Source: Antedon bifida (Eukaryota; Echinodermata; Crinoidea; Comatulida; Antedonidae). From it: DNA of 64,000 nucleotides. This document shows, one piece after another, positions 37,901 to 44,658 of the stretch. The translations under genes were made by a program, and so were the position numbers. The DNA lies in contig OY727100.1 of NCBI GenBank assembly GCA_963402885.1, forward strand, positions 11,439,395 through 11,503,394, read 5' to 3'. The notes beneath the pieces are model-generated. The model had not been told where the DNA came from. It made no database searches and was given only the letters and a program-made list of their open reading frames with translations. Within the stretch, counting starts at the first letter, position 1; every line of letters starts with the position of its first letter.

Positions 37901-39015
37901 ACAAAAATGAGGTTTTTTGGAATAGTAGTTCTCGAGAAAATGAAATTTTAGTTTAATTTAATTTAAGACTGCTCACCGGCTTTTGAAAATTCTGTCCTAT
38001 CTCTTAACACTAGCAGGTCTGAAAGAAATTCTAAAAAGTGGTCCAGAATTGGGACCGTGGTCCGGATTTTCACTAAAATTGGACAGTGTCGTCCTTGCAC
38101 CAGACGATATGTATGGTAGTAATGTGGAGTTATTGGAATTAAAATTGTAAGCGCTAGAGTGATGACAAACAAACAAACAAACCGAACAGATCAACAAACT
38201 TGGTCAATTTTCAATTTGGCCAAGTAACAAACACACATACCGAACAGATCAACATACTTGGCCAATTTTCAATTTGGCCAACACACGCGATCGATTACAT
38301 AAACCTCCTTGTTAGCGGAGGTAAATTACAGCTCTGCTTCCTAAGCAGTAGGCCTATTACTGTACAAGTAGGCCTACTCAGGCCTACAATATTGGCCTAT
38401 TGTTAACTCATTTTTATTTTACTTACTGTATTATGGACGCACCTTCATTCAAGAAGTGTGACACTGTTTCAAAAGTAGGCCTATTACTTTTGTTAATGTT
38501 ATTTTTTTATATCTTGTACATAATTTAGTTTAAGTTTCCTTATACTGTAAATAGGCCTATTGTTATTGTTACTCTGGACGCACCTTCATTCAGGAAGTGT
38601 GCCACTGTTTCAAAAAGTGTAGCTTCCACATAAATTATTATATTATTATTATTATTGGTTAGTTGTTTAGCACTACACTACTAAGAAGTTAAAAGCAGAA
38701 TAACAGTTTGAATAGAACGCTAAAGAAATCAATCAAGTTCAATTCTAAAGGAAAGGAATTATCAGGAACGCTTGGTTTTTACAAAAGAGACCTCTTTTTG
38801 CTCAGTAATGTTCTTGCTTTTTTAAACATAACGCCGATTATGGGTAGTAAATAATGAATCACATTGTCTCATCATCAAAGTACAAGGTAACTGGGTCATC
38901 GATAACGTGTTGTGTATAACTAAGTTGAAACTAGCAAAAAATGTAGCCTACCTGTCTGAGAGTTAACCAAAGTAATGGTAGTCAAAAATATCATAAATGC
39001 TCCCGAAAATCCCAT
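10831..39015 (-). CDS. Secreted multi-EGF/Kunitz modular protein, whole gene model
   Basis: Minus-strand gene assembled from exons listed separately. A signal-peptide exon is followed by EGF, Kunitz, EGF, Kunitz, EGF, Kunitz, EGF, Kunitz and then EGF exons only, with a proposed short terminal exon. Every internal exon has an AG acceptor, a GT donor and phase 1 at both ends, so any exon can be skipped or duplicated in frame. The 17 intact exons sum to 2160 nt (about 719 residues). No membrane segment is seen after the signal, so secretion or matrix deposition is expected. The Kunitz sites lack a basic P1 residue, so protease inhibition is doubtful. No named orthologue is recognised. The domain exons are certain; that all belong to one transcript is inferred from strand, phase and order. 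Confidence 0.75.
11192..11212 (+). repeat. LINE/SINE 3' tail with GATT repeats
   Basis: TGGCGCTATATAAATCTGAT (from 11173) runs into (TGAT)n repeats. A GGCGCTATATAAA tail with short terminal repeats is a common 3' end of CR1-like LINEs and their SINE partners in invertebrates (family knowledge). The element body upstream (about 11025-11170, with repeated CGACCGATTT) is not otherwise recognised. Confidence 0.45.
11219..12318 (-). repeat. Segmental duplicate of 14310-15545
   Basis: About 1.1 kb aligns end to end with 14310-15545, from AGCTTTTGGT to the shared ACGTTTGGGGAGGTAATATT. The other copy has an extra 130-bp LINE tail (14719-14846). The block contains one degenerate EGF exon and its 3' intron. 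Divergence looks like a few percent, older than the 23.5/25-kb duplication. Confidence 0.8.
11351..11474 (-). pseudogene. Decayed EGF-like exon
   Basis: Homologous to the exon at 14447-14569 and still ends with CTGTGAAACAG before a GT donor. The dinucleotide at the acceptor is AC instead of AG, and one extra base near 11457 shifts the frame so that the reading stops at TAA soon after the first cysteine. Length is 124 nt against 123 in intact exons. It retains the tail with SCSCPSCYSGIFCET in another frame. It is unlikely to be spliced or to code. Confidence 0.75.
12400..12935. mobile_element. MITE-like DNA transposon with terminal inverted repeats
   Basis: The ends are inverted repeats: CAGGGGCGGATTGCTATAA at 12400 and its near-complement TTATAGCAATCCACCCCTG ending at 12935. 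Subterminal sequences repeat the GGTCTTA/TAAGACC words in both orientations. There is no coding capacity in 536 bp. CAGGGG ends are typical of hAT-type elements, but I see no 8-bp target duplication, so the superfamily is unassigned. Confidence 0.7.
13194..13308 (-). pseudogene. Decayed EGF-like exon
   Basis: It has an intact acceptor (TTTTAG) and a GT donor after GAAACAG, and its sequence matches the neighbouring EGF exons. An internal deletion removes the segment around the third cysteine and shifts the frame, and the second cysteine codon reads CGC (Arg). Downstream the frame reaches TGA. If spliced it would truncate the protein, so it is probably skipped or dead. Confidence 0.7.
13455..13577 (-). 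CDS. EGF-like exon (8 Cys)
   Basis: 123 nt, phase 1 in and out, TTTTAG acceptor and GTAATC donor. It codes for AVNACSGNLCQNGGACNTVA then GSCTAYTCTCPSCFTGTFCE. The six EGF cysteines are present plus two extra ones (in GSC and PSC), which probably pair. It is nearly identical to the next exon at 13741, so these are tandem exon duplicates. Confidence 0.85.
13741..13863 (-). CDS. EGF-like exon (8 Cys)
   Basis: 123 nt, phase 1-1, with acceptor TTTTAG and donor GTAATC. It codes for ALNACSGNLCQNGGACNTVS then GSCTAYTCTCPSCFTGTFCV. Flanking introns are also alike between 13455, 13741 and 14027, showing that exon plus intron (about 286 bp) was the duplicated unit. Confidence 0.85.
14027..14143 (-). 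CDS. EGF-like exon (7 Cys, short loop)
   Basis: 117 nt, phase 1-1. It codes for AVNVCANNDCQNGGACNTVA then CTAYTCTCPSCFTGTFCES. Compared with its neighbours it lacks two codons (Gly-Ser before the extra cysteine) but keeps that cysteine, giving all eight positions in a shortened loop. The splice sites are intact. Confidence 0.82.
14447..14569 (-). pseudogene. EGF-like exon with broken acceptor
   Basis: The reading frame is open across the whole 123 nt: NVCAGNLCENGGVCTVAAGT then YNSYSCSCPSCYSGIFCET. The acceptor dinucleotide is AC rather than AG, as in its duplicate at 11351, and no other AG lies just upstream. The extra cysteine in the GSC position has become Tyr while its partner in PSC remains. 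The exon was therefore probably lost from the transcript before the duplication. Confidence 0.65.
14719..14846 (+). mobile_element. 5'-truncated LINE 3' end
   Basis: Present here and absent from the duplicate at 11620, so it inserted after duplication. In one frame it reads LWNDLPASIRSCSSIQ, the conserved C-terminal signature of CR1/Jockey-type ORF2 proteins, followed by a 3' tail of ATT repeats. Only about 130 bp of the element is left. Confidence 0.7.
15795..16975 (+). repeat. 23-bp minisatellite array
   Basis: About 50 head-to-tail copies of a 23-bp unit, CTCTACACCCATTGATATAA plus CTC, with GATATAA/GGTATAA variants and a higher-order form with CCCTTCTTCACCCATTGTCA near 15860-16080. It lies in an intron, ending about 50 bp from the donor of the EGF exon at 17029. 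The period is not a multiple of three, so it is not coding. Confidence 0.95.
17029..17151 (-). CDS. EGF-like exon (8 Cys)
   Basis: 123 nt, phase 1-1, acceptor TTGTAG and donor GTATTG. It codes for VQNPCNGNLCQNGGACTAFA then GSCTAYTCVCPSCFSGSFCQ. It has all eight cysteines of this EGF subtype. It lies between the LINE-filled intron (17152-21723) and the minisatellite. Confidence 0.85.
18012..18323 (+). pseudogene. LINE ORF2 endonuclease, N-terminal part
   Basis: About 100 codons with endonuclease/exonuclease/phosphatase signatures: DILCISETFLNE and LIYALYRPPDS. A stop at 18321-18323 separates it from the continuation at 18371. It belongs to the LINE at 17400-20880. Confidence 0.8.
18371..19084 (+). 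pseudogene. LINE ORF2 endonuclease C-terminal part and linker
   Basis: 237 codons starting at GDLNID, the endonuclease active-site block, with SDHFMVYTCL (catalytic His) near residue 70. The linker before the RT follows (PWMAPDSIKLIYKRDYCK, KQLWRELNQIT). It ends in a stop and the reading continues shifted. It belongs to the LINE at 17400-20880. Confidence 0.8.
20118..20374 (-). mobile_element. tRNA-derived SINE inserted in the LINE
   Basis: On the minus strand the 5' part begins GGAGTGGAGTTGTGGCTTGG. It has a box A-like TGGCTTGGTGG (20352-20362) and a box B-like GGGTTCAAGTCCC (20307-20319) at tRNA spacing. The 3' end is A-rich. CTTCT flanks both sides as a likely target duplication. The duplicate of this LINE at 32036 reads GAGCTTCTGATG without the insert. 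Confidence 0.82.
21200..21640. repeat. Degenerate ATGAGATTATGATC minisatellite
   Basis: Imperfect repeats of about 20-30 bp built on ATGAGATTATGATCATGAGA and TTTAAAATATGAGATT. A duplicate stretch lies at 32870-33290. It is intronic and not coding. Confidence 0.75.
21724..21849 (-). CDS. EGF-like exon (8 Cys)
   Basis: 126 nt, phase 1-1, acceptor CCTAG and donor GTAAAC. It codes for AMANPCDSYSCQNGATCFSV then AGSCTDYTCTCPECYSGNFC. All eight cysteines are present. Its duplicate is the exon at 33345-33473, copied with flanking LINE sequence. Confidence 0.85.
22294..22416 (-). CDS. EGF-like exon (8 Cys)
   Basis: 123 nt, phase 1-1, acceptor TTTCAG and donor GTATGA. It codes for AADGCSNSPCQNGGVCNAVA then GSCTAYTCSCPACFSGTSCE. 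The first 35 nt from its 3' end are also found at 33691-33725 as a truncated duplicate. Confidence 0.87.
22722..22832 (-). CDS. EGF-like exon (7 Cys)
   Basis: 111 nt, phase 1-1, acceptor TTTTAG and donor GTTGGT (weak). It codes for VNVCSPNPCFNSGVCNVAGS then TYTCTCQGCFGGTNCQT. It keeps the extra cysteine in QGC but lacks its usual partner, so one cysteine may be free or pair between domains. Confidence 0.85.
23517..23690 (-). CDS. Kunitz/BPTI-like domain exon
   Basis: 174 nt, phase 1-1, acceptor TTTCAG and donor GTAAAT. It codes for DICTLTPQATDDSTTCGIAG, then QLRYSYNSQTTSCDAFAFYC, then NGNQNNFLDSTSCGNTC. The six cysteines and the RYxYN, FAF and GNxNNF blocks fit a Kunitz fold. Compared with BPTI, C1-C2 is longer (13 against 9) and C3-C4 is one residue shorter. 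P1 is Gly rather than Lys/Arg. It is nearly identical to 25035-25208. Confidence 0.85.
23956..24081 (-). CDS. EGF-like exon (6 Cys, classical)
   Basis: 126 nt, phase 1-1, acceptor TTTCAG and donor GTAAGT. It codes for ATTTTPCTTNPCQNGGACTA then VDGSSYSCTCASSRYTGTNC. It has the six canonical EGF cysteines and none of the extra pair seen in 3' exons. It is nearly identical to 25475-25600. Confidence 0.87.
25035..25208 (-). CDS. Kunitz/BPTI-like domain exon
   Basis: 174 nt, phase 1-1. It differs from 23517-23690 by a Gly-to-Glu change near the C-terminus (SCENTC against SCGNTC) and a silent change. Six cysteines and Gly at P1. It is the duplicated partner exon in the recent cassette. Confidence 0.85.
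25475..25600 (-). CDS. EGF-like exon (6 Cys, classical)
   Basis: 126 nt, phase 1-1. The predicted protein is the same as that of 23956-24081, with one silent difference seen (CACATG against CACACG). Its first residues are a short Thr run (ATTTTP), a possible O-glycosylated linker between domains. Confidence 0.87.
26623..29927 (+). mobile_element. Composite family A hairpin-ended insertion (two copies in tandem)
   Basis: Copy 1 (26623-28147) lacks its 3' hairpin and runs directly into copy 2 (28148-29752), followed by two more 3' ends. Each copy begins CTAGACATGAAACTCGTC with a hairpin, then TTAGTTATCCGC; 3' ends are AGTTATCCGC-loop-GCGGATAACT followed by AA. Paralogous empty sites (AATCAATAAAAC at 34299-34310 and 24934-24945) place the insertion between TCAA and TAAAA. 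No coding capacity is seen. The layout matches non-autonomous rolling-circle elements; the family name is inference. Confidence 0.8.
29711..29927 (+). repeat. Three successive 3' hairpin terminators
   Basis: Stem AGTTATCCGC/GCGGATAACT followed by AA occurs at 29711-29752 (with a duplicated right arm), 29836-29862 and 29900-29927. The loops differ (TACTAA, CAAGT, CATAGT). Sequence between the first two repeats the subterminal AGAATAATACAGAAAAA. Only the last hairpin abuts the reconstructed empty site. Confidence 0.85.
30150..30178 (+). repeat. Solo family B-type 3' hairpin
   Basis: ACTTGGCAAAAT, loop TCT, ATTTTGCCAAGT followed by AA: a 12-bp stem, preceded by CAAACAAA as in family B ends at 37441-37542. 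A fragment or relative of that family. Confidence 0.6.
31198..31234. repeat. Hairpin D (CTAGATGGTACGC stem)
   Basis: A perfect 13-bp stem CTAGATGGTACGC / GCGTACCATCTAG around an 11-base loop GAGCGAAGCGA. It starts with CTAG like families A, B and E. It is probably the end of another short element, whose other end I could not place. Confidence 0.7.
31325..31480 (-). CDS. Kunitz/BPTI-like domain exon
   Basis: 156 nt, phase 1-1, acceptor CTCTAG and donor GTAAAT. It codes for DICALPLVPGTCSVTPVLRY, then YFDGTTCQPFAFYCNENANN, then FQSSEDCEEECV. C1-C2 spacing (9) equals BPTI, making this the most canonical Kunitz domain here. P1 is Ser, so trypsin-like inhibition is unlikely. Confidence 0.87.
31664..32530 (+). 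mobile_element. Duplicated 3' part of the LINE (SINE-free)
   Basis: Matches 19715-20880 at high identity, from GACGAACATTTAACGTGGAA to the AATAAA tail, but lacks the SINE of the other copy. It is the left part of a >2-kb duplicated block that also carries the minisatellite and the EGF exon 33345-33473. Confidence 0.85.
33345..33473 (-). CDS. EGF-like exon (8 Cys)
   Basis: 129 nt, phase 1-1, acceptor CCTAG and donor GTAAAC. It codes for AMANPCDSNFCQNGATCFLV then AGSCTDYTCTCPECYSSVNF and CKIG. Compared with its duplicate at 21724 it has one extra residue between the last two cysteines and several substitutions. It lies between Kunitz exons in transcript order. Confidence 0.8.
33691..33725 (-). 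pseudogene. Truncated EGF exon fragment at a recombination junction
   Basis: The 35 nt after the GT donor match the 3' end of exon 22294-22416 (GAAACAG end), then the sequence switches to cassette intron sequence (TTGGAGAAGTAATGTCC, also at 24330 and 25850). There is no acceptor. It marks an unequal exchange between duplicates. Confidence 0.75.
34439..34618 (-). CDS. Kunitz/BPTI-like domain exon
   Basis: 180 nt, phase 1-1, acceptor CACAG and donor GTAAGT. It codes for PTITDACTSPQAVTDDQITC, then GTNGLLRYYYNGAECVAFAF, then YCNGNGNNFVDIGSCQSTCV. Six cysteines and the RYYYN and GNGNNF blocks are clear. P1 is Gly. It is the first Kunitz domain of the protein. Confidence 0.87.
35166..35273 (-). 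CDS. EGF-like exon (6 Cys, classical)
   Basis: 108 nt, phase 1-1, acceptor TCTTAG and donor GTAAGT. It codes for DPCTSNPCLNSGTCSNGITF then YTCACTSGFSGINCQT. The six cysteines have classical spacing without the extra pair. It is the first domain after the signal peptide; no additional exon was found in the 3.7-kb intron upstream. Confidence 0.87.
36330..38290 (+). mobile_element. Family B hairpin-ended elements, tandem and nested
   Basis: Three 5' ends (36681, 37245, 37551) start CTAGCCCTCGCGCATAGCGC or a close variant, with hairpin TCGCGC-ATA-GCGCGA, followed by TACTTGGCCAA. Three complete 3' ends (37455-37484, 37513-37542, 38198-38227) are ACTTGGCCAATTTT... hairpins followed by AA, preceded by CAAACAAACC; a fourth (38255-38281) is cut short. 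The bodies repeat (for example AACACACGGGTGAA and GCGCTAGAGTGATGACAAAC). No coding capacity. It fills the first intron of the EGF/Kunitz gene. Confidence 0.75.
38430..38660 (+). mobile_element. Two tandem LINE 3' tails
   Basis: TGGACGCACCTTCATTCA...AAGTGTGCCACTGTTTC occurs twice, at 38433 and 38574; the second ends in an ATT repeat. The same 3' end closes the plus-strand LINE at 45320-45410, so these are truncated copies of that family, probably one inserted into the other. Confidence 0.7.
38952..39015 (-). CDS. Signal-peptide first exon of the EGF/Kunitz gene
   Basis: 64 nt from an ATG with A at -3 and G at +4. It codes for MGFSGAFMIFLTTITLVNSQ and T, a short N-region, a hydrophobic core and a polar end with likely cleavage after NS. 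It ends in phase 1 before GTAGGC, which matches every downstream acceptor. No strong TATA box was found upstream (GATATATTC about 55 bp away is a weak candidate). Confidence 0.8.
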
Positions 39016-39149
39016 TGTGAACGGCAGAAATGAAAATAGGCCTACGAACGTACAGGTGCGTAGAATATATCGTTTTTCCCAACCTAGTAAACCCTAAACT
39101 ACTTCGTGGAAGAATAAATTTTGTTGTGAACGAGCCTCCGTTTTAAAAA

Positions 39150-39155
39150 TAAAGA

Positions 39156-39192
<37 letters not shown>

Positions 39193-39230
39193 ACAATAAT
39201 AATGATAATAATAGTAATAATAATAAGTAA
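39150..39230 (+). repeat. ATT/AAT microsatellite
   Basis: A run of (ATT)n followed by impure AATAATG repeats, preceded by AAATAAAGATTTT. It could be the tail of a truncated retroelement. It lies just upstream of the signal-peptide exon. Confidence 0.75.
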
Positions 39231-40998
39231 AATGATCAGTAGGCTAGAGACCACAAAGGAATATCTAAGCCTTGGCGTTGATTGGTGAGCTACACTCTGC
39301 CATGTAGTACCAGAATATTGATGGCTAAACAATAGAGTAGATATTCAATGAATAGGTTACGCTTCGGTTGAAATATATAAACGAATTACAAACAAATCCC
39401 GTACCTGTGGGTACCAGACAAAACTGAGAAAACAAGCCTCAAGTTTATAGAACGATCACTCATATAAATACATTTTTCTTTTCTACTTATTCCTTCTTTT
39501 TTTAATCTCACCAGAGTCATCGTCCTAGTAGGTTCTTAATGTGCAATTGCTACAAAGACAAAATCCAACAACTGTCATTCTACAACCTGTTCTCAGTAAT
39601 TAACAGTGAATTTATAAAATGTATTTGTTATATACTACACTGAAAACAATGTATTGGTCCACAACATTTGTTTCAATATTTCTTCTGCACGGTTAGAACT
39701 TTAATCGTAGACTATTACAAGAAAAGTTCAAAATTAACATAACAAGTTGAAGCAACTGTTAAAAATAACACCCTAGTCTGTGGCTGTCACGAGAGTCTCT
39801 GTTGAAGACTGTAGTCAGTCTACCAGATAATTATGTAATCAATTATTATCAGATGTCATTCAAATTAAAAACATGCATGAAGAAAAAGAAGAGCCTAATA
39901 TTTTAATCTTAGGCGATTTTAATGCTAGAATAGGTAGTTTTGTAATGGGGGGCGACCCAATAGTCAACACGAATGGTAATAGATTAATTGAGTTTAGTAA
40001 CTATTTTCTGTGAAGGCGAAATCACATGCTGTAGAGGCAAATAACAAAGTACCATTGATTATATTTTGTCCTCAAAAAACATGTTTAATGATAATACTAT
40101 TTCCGAAATGAAGATGGACGAATTAGGACAACTTAGCTTGGGTAGTGACCATAATATGTTACTACTTAAATAACTCGAAAAACAAAGATAATAGGTGTAG
40201 TAAGAAATATATATGGAACATTAAGTTTGGTGAAGATTTTAGTGAGTATAATGCCTATTTAGAAAGGAATTTTAAAGAATGGGATGCAAATAGGTTTGAT
40301 AATGTTAATGACTTATGGAATTCCTGGAAGTCTATTGTAATTAAATGCGCAGAAGAAGGCATTGGTAAAAAAAAGGGGTTGGGGGGAAATCTAAACCATG
40401 GTTTGATAAGGAAATTGAGAATAGAAAGAAAGCAACACACATTCATAGAAAAAGAAAAGACAAAGATGCTGCAACATGTGACTTCCTTGGCAGAATTACC
40501 AACAAAAGCGGTTGTTTGCTGAGAATTTGATAAAACAAAAGATATTAGAAATGAGGGTAGATAAATCAATTAATTGTTATTGCAAACAAAGGAGGTAAAA
40601 ATTGTAAGGAATTCTGGCAAACAATTAGAGGGTCAAAGTTTAACTTTAACAAAGTACTGATTGTTTTAAGGTTCCAGTGTCTGAATAAGTTGTTACTAGC
40701 GTTGAAAAAAAGCCGAAACATTAAAAAACTATCGAGAATCACTAAGTATTCTAAAAATATTACATTCAATAATAATATATACATTGCTGAGAACTGTATA
40801 CAAAACATTAGAAACAACTTGTTCAGAGATGATGAGGCTACAGATCCTCTATGTGATATTTCTATTGATATTGAAAGTATAAAATATTTATTTTATTTTA
40901 TTTATTTTATTTATTCATTTCCCAACCAACAGTGAGCTCATGGTTCACCACTTACAGGAGGGAACACAGACAAACACGAACATATACAATAACAAACA

Positions 40999-41600
40999 TT
41001 AAACTAAACTACTAACAATGTTACGAAACTTACGGAAATTATTACTAAAAATATCTAACTCAGGGTTTCTTAAAGTAAAAGAATTGTAAGTTTGACTTAA
41101 TCTACTAATAAAACCATTTTTTAAAACATTTACTCTACTAAAAGAAATATGAAAAGTAGTATTTCTTCTAAGACGACGACTAGGGACTCTAAGATAAAAA
41201 TTACTAACTAAGTTACAGTCAAATAAAGAATTAATACATTTATACAAAAAAACAAGATCAAAAAAGGTTCTACGAGACTCAGGAGATCGGACATGGAAAT
41301 GAAAGTCAGGATTCTGGTTGTGGCTGATGTAGCGTAAAAAACGGTTATGCAGACGCTGAATGCGCGTAGACTGAGTTTTCGAAATAGAATTAAAAATAAC
41401 AGAACTGAAGTTGAGAATGGGATGGATAATTGAATAATAAAGGTGGATTTTGGTTTGCCTGTCAAAATGTTTACAATTACGCCACATCAGCCCAAGCAGT
41501 CTATTGCACTTGCCAACAAGATAATCAATATGAAAAGAAAAACAAAGGGAACTATCAATAAAAACACCAAGATCTTTTTGCGATTGCACCCTATTAATGG
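40999..41600 (-). pseudogene. LINE ORF2 C-terminal (thumb) part
   Basis: Continues the reverse transcriptase after a frameshift: QSQKDLGVFIDSSLCFSFH, GLMWRNCKHF, YYSIIHPILNFSS, then a basic stretch (RLHNRFLRYIS) and the stop. This region follows the palm in CR1/Jockey proteins. Confidence 0.8.
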
Positions 41601-41617
41601 GATTGTCATTAAGTTAT

Positions 41618-42290
41618 TTAATTATAAAATAAAATGTTCTTTTTCAAAGTAATAGTTAAAATATTGCACTTTACTGGATTGAGGGACATACCCCATAAAG
41701 CAGCCCAATAACATAGCTTGTCCAAATCCACCTGAAGCCTGTCAGCATCCTCAACACTACCAATAATTCTGTATAGCTTAACATCATCAGCAAACATAAG
41801 ACATCTGGAGTGGGTGAAGAGTTTTGGGATATCATTGACAAAAAGATTGAAAAGGAGAGGACCAAGAATCGATCCCTGAGGGACACCGGACTGAATAGGA
41901 AGCCATTCAGAGGATATACCCTCAATGACCACTCTCTGGAACCTACCATTAAGATAACTACGAAACCAGGAGATAAAATCATTATGAAAACCAAAACGTT
42001 GTAATTTTAATAAGAGTAAATTATGAGGAACAAGATCAAACGCCTTAGAAAAGTCAGTGTAAATAATATCACATTGCTTCCTGCCATCAATGGCTTCGTA
42101 AACTGTGGTCAACAGGGTGGCAAGGTTTGTTTCACATGACCTACCAGTTACAAAGCCATGCTGACAGGAAGCAATGGCAGGAGAAACATGAGTCGAAATA
42201 TGGTTAAAAACAATTTTTTCAAACAATTTAGAAATGGTAGGCAACAGAGAGATAGGTCTATAGTTAGAAATCAATTTCTTGGTCCCCCCC
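41618..42290 (-). pseudogene. LINE reverse transcriptase, main part
   Basis: RT motifs in order: NYRPISLLPTISKLFEKI, QHGFVTGRSCETNL, YTDFSKAFDLVPHN, GVPQGSILGPLLFNLFVND, and the catalytic block MFADDVKLYR at about 41775-41797. The reading upstream is in another frame, joined at a run of C (42286-42297, G on the coding strand), which looks like slippage. It stops at KNILFYN and resumes shifted near 41600. Confidence 0.85.
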
Positions 42291-42955
42291 CCCCCCCTTA
42301 TGAATAGGAACAATATTGGAACGTTTCCAAACGGAAGGAAATTTACCGGTTTGAAGAGATTTATTAAAGAGGAAAGAAATAGGAATAGAAAGAGGACGAG
42401 AATAAACGTTAAGAACATGGTTACTGAGATTATCACATCCAGATGCCTTATGAGTCTGAATGGATGACAGTAACGAGTTAACAATTTCAGATTGAATAAT
42501 TGGAGCATTGAGAATGCCGACAGAAGCCTCAGGCAGACGTTGGTGTTCATCAGTCACAGAAGGTCCAGATCTAAAAACTGAATGAAAATAACTGTTAAAT
42601 AAAGCAGCCTTATCATTAGTTGTCTCCGCGACCTTGTGCCCATGCGACATAACCGACGGATAAGAAGACGATTTAGTTTTGGTCTTTATCCACGACCAGA
42701 AGCGTTTGGGATTTGCCTTAAGATTACCAGAGAGTGATTGCATATAACTTTTATATTTAAGTTTCATAAGGACTTTAAATTCTTTTCTGGCAACGGAAAA
42801 AGCATGTTTTGATTCATGTGTATTAAGTCGTTTAGAGATATGAAAACATTTCTCTTTGTTTTTAAGAGCGACTCTAACTTCATTATCAAACCATGGCGGC
42901 ATTTTTCTTTTAGGTCTAACAATAGGCACAATATAATATGTATTAAGTATTGCAA
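42280..42955 (-). pseudogene. LINE ORF2 linker and RT N-terminal part
   Basis: Open frame with KRKMPPWFDNEVRVALKNK, NPKRFWSWIKTK, TNDKAALFNSYFHSVF, HKASGCDNLSNHVLN and FPSVWKRSNIVPIHKGGGG, the usual region between endonuclease and RT palm, then RT block 1. It ends at the homopolymer run where the frame changes. Confidence 0.8.
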
Positions 42956-44535
42956 AAAATTGTAAATCTCCAGGTGAAGATAACATTACTAATGAACTAA
43001 TGAAATGGTGGTCATATTATGGTAAAATCTCTGTTAGATTTATATAATAGAATCATCCTTTTTGAACACCCAACAGAAGACTGGAATTTAAGTTTAATTA
43101 TTCCTATCTTTAAACATGGTGATAAGAGAGAATTGAAAAATGGAATCTCTCTTACATCTTGTGTATCAAAATTATTTAATAGAGTAATTGCAATGAATGT
43201 AAACTATTTGGAAAGTGATAATGCACTGACGGAAGTCCAGAGTGATTTCAGGAAAGATCATAGGACGTGTGAAGACCATATTTTTTTTTCAAAAGTATAG
43301 CTGCTTTAAGAAAAAAAGAGGGTTTGGCTTTCCTGGACTTCCGAAAGGCATTTGATTCTTTGGAGAGATGGGCTCCTGAAAGCCAAATGGAATATAGGTA
43401 TAATAGGGCGTTTGTGGAGAATTATTGATAACATGTGTGCAAATGTCAAAAGAAAGTAAAATATGGGGATACTGTAACTAATGCATTTTTAATTGAACAA
43501 GGAGTTAGACAGGGATGTATGCTATCTCCTATTCTGTTTTGTATAATGAGCTCACAAAAATTCTAAAAATAAGTGATGTAAGAGTACATATTAATAACAT
43601 ATGGCAAGGAGCCCTTTTCTGGGCAGATGATACTGTGCTATTATCTGAAAATAAGCAACAAATGACTCACTAACTGCAAAATTTGCCATTGATTGGAAAA
43701 TGCAAATTAACCCAAAGTAAATCAAATGTACTTGTAGGTAAGAAAATAGATAAACACAAGTTATGGAAATTAGGAGACCAGTCGATAACCGAGTGTGAAA
43801 CATATAAATATCTAGGTGTAATGATATCAGGAGGTGCAAATGACCATAGCCATGTAGAATACGTTATACAAAAATGTATCCGACTCATAGGCTATATAAA
43901 AGCCATAATTGGTAATTTAAACAATTTTAATAGAGTATATTATGGTGATATCCTCTGGCGAACAATTGCACTCCCATCAATAAATTATGGTAGTACTATT
44001 TGGGTTGGCAGCAAAAGTGATTGTGAAGGAATTGAAAGATTACACTTTACAAATGGCAAGGTCTCTCGGAATACCCCCTGTGCTACTCTTTATGGGGAAT
44101 TTGGGTGGTCAAAAATCTCATATATTCAAAATATAAATAGAATTAATTAAATGGAAAGAATTTTAAAGATGGAAGACGATCGTTGGCCTAGGATATTACT
44201 GAAAACACTAGTTAAATTGACAGAGAACTTTAATGATCTATCATTTAAAATTCCATTATTTGTTCAAAATATCATTGATAATTGTGGTACACATGATATT
44301 TTTTCTGATATTCGAAATGGTAATGATAACTTTGATGCCAACTGGGCTTCCAATACAAAAATAATTATGAAAGATCTAGCTCTCTCTCTCTCATTGAGTT
44401 GAAGACGGTAAATGTAAAACGTCAATTGAATATTATATGTATATAAAAAATGAACCAAAACTTGAACAGTATCTACTTGATAAAACTGACTTTGAAGGAG
44501 CATCGTTAAAAATTAAACACCCTTCCCCTTGAAAG

Positions 44536-44658
44536 AACAAGGCCAACAGCCATTAAGTCGCGTGCTACAATGCATAGTGATACCGGACCGACAGACAGAC
44601 CGACAGACCGACAGACAGACCGACATAGTGAACAATAGAGTCGAGTCCACGCGACTAA
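44536..44658 (+). mobile_element. Family C short element, copy 2
   Basis: Interrupts the C-terminal region of the outer LINE. It has AAGGCCAACAGCCATT, the motif AGTCGCG at 44556-44562, an expanded (GACC/GACA)n middle, CATAGTGAAC, and an imperfect 3' hairpin AGTCGAGTCCACGCGACT followed by AA. Its right border restores the LINE frame at about 44660 (KTSKWSNDPNANGCC). Confidence 0.6.

Larger units (their letters stand above)
40880..42955 (-). mobile_element. CR1/Jockey-like LINE nested in the plus-strand LINE
   Basis: Minus strand, inserted in the outer element, 5'-truncated (no endonuclease). It reads from PPWFDNEVRVALKNKEKCF through the RT domain to the C-terminus, and a 3' tail of AAATAAAATAAAT at 40880-40920. 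AAGTAT occurs at both flanks (about 40873 and 42946) as a possible target duplication. It is younger than its host: the RT domain is largely open, with only two breaks seen. Confidence 0.85.
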
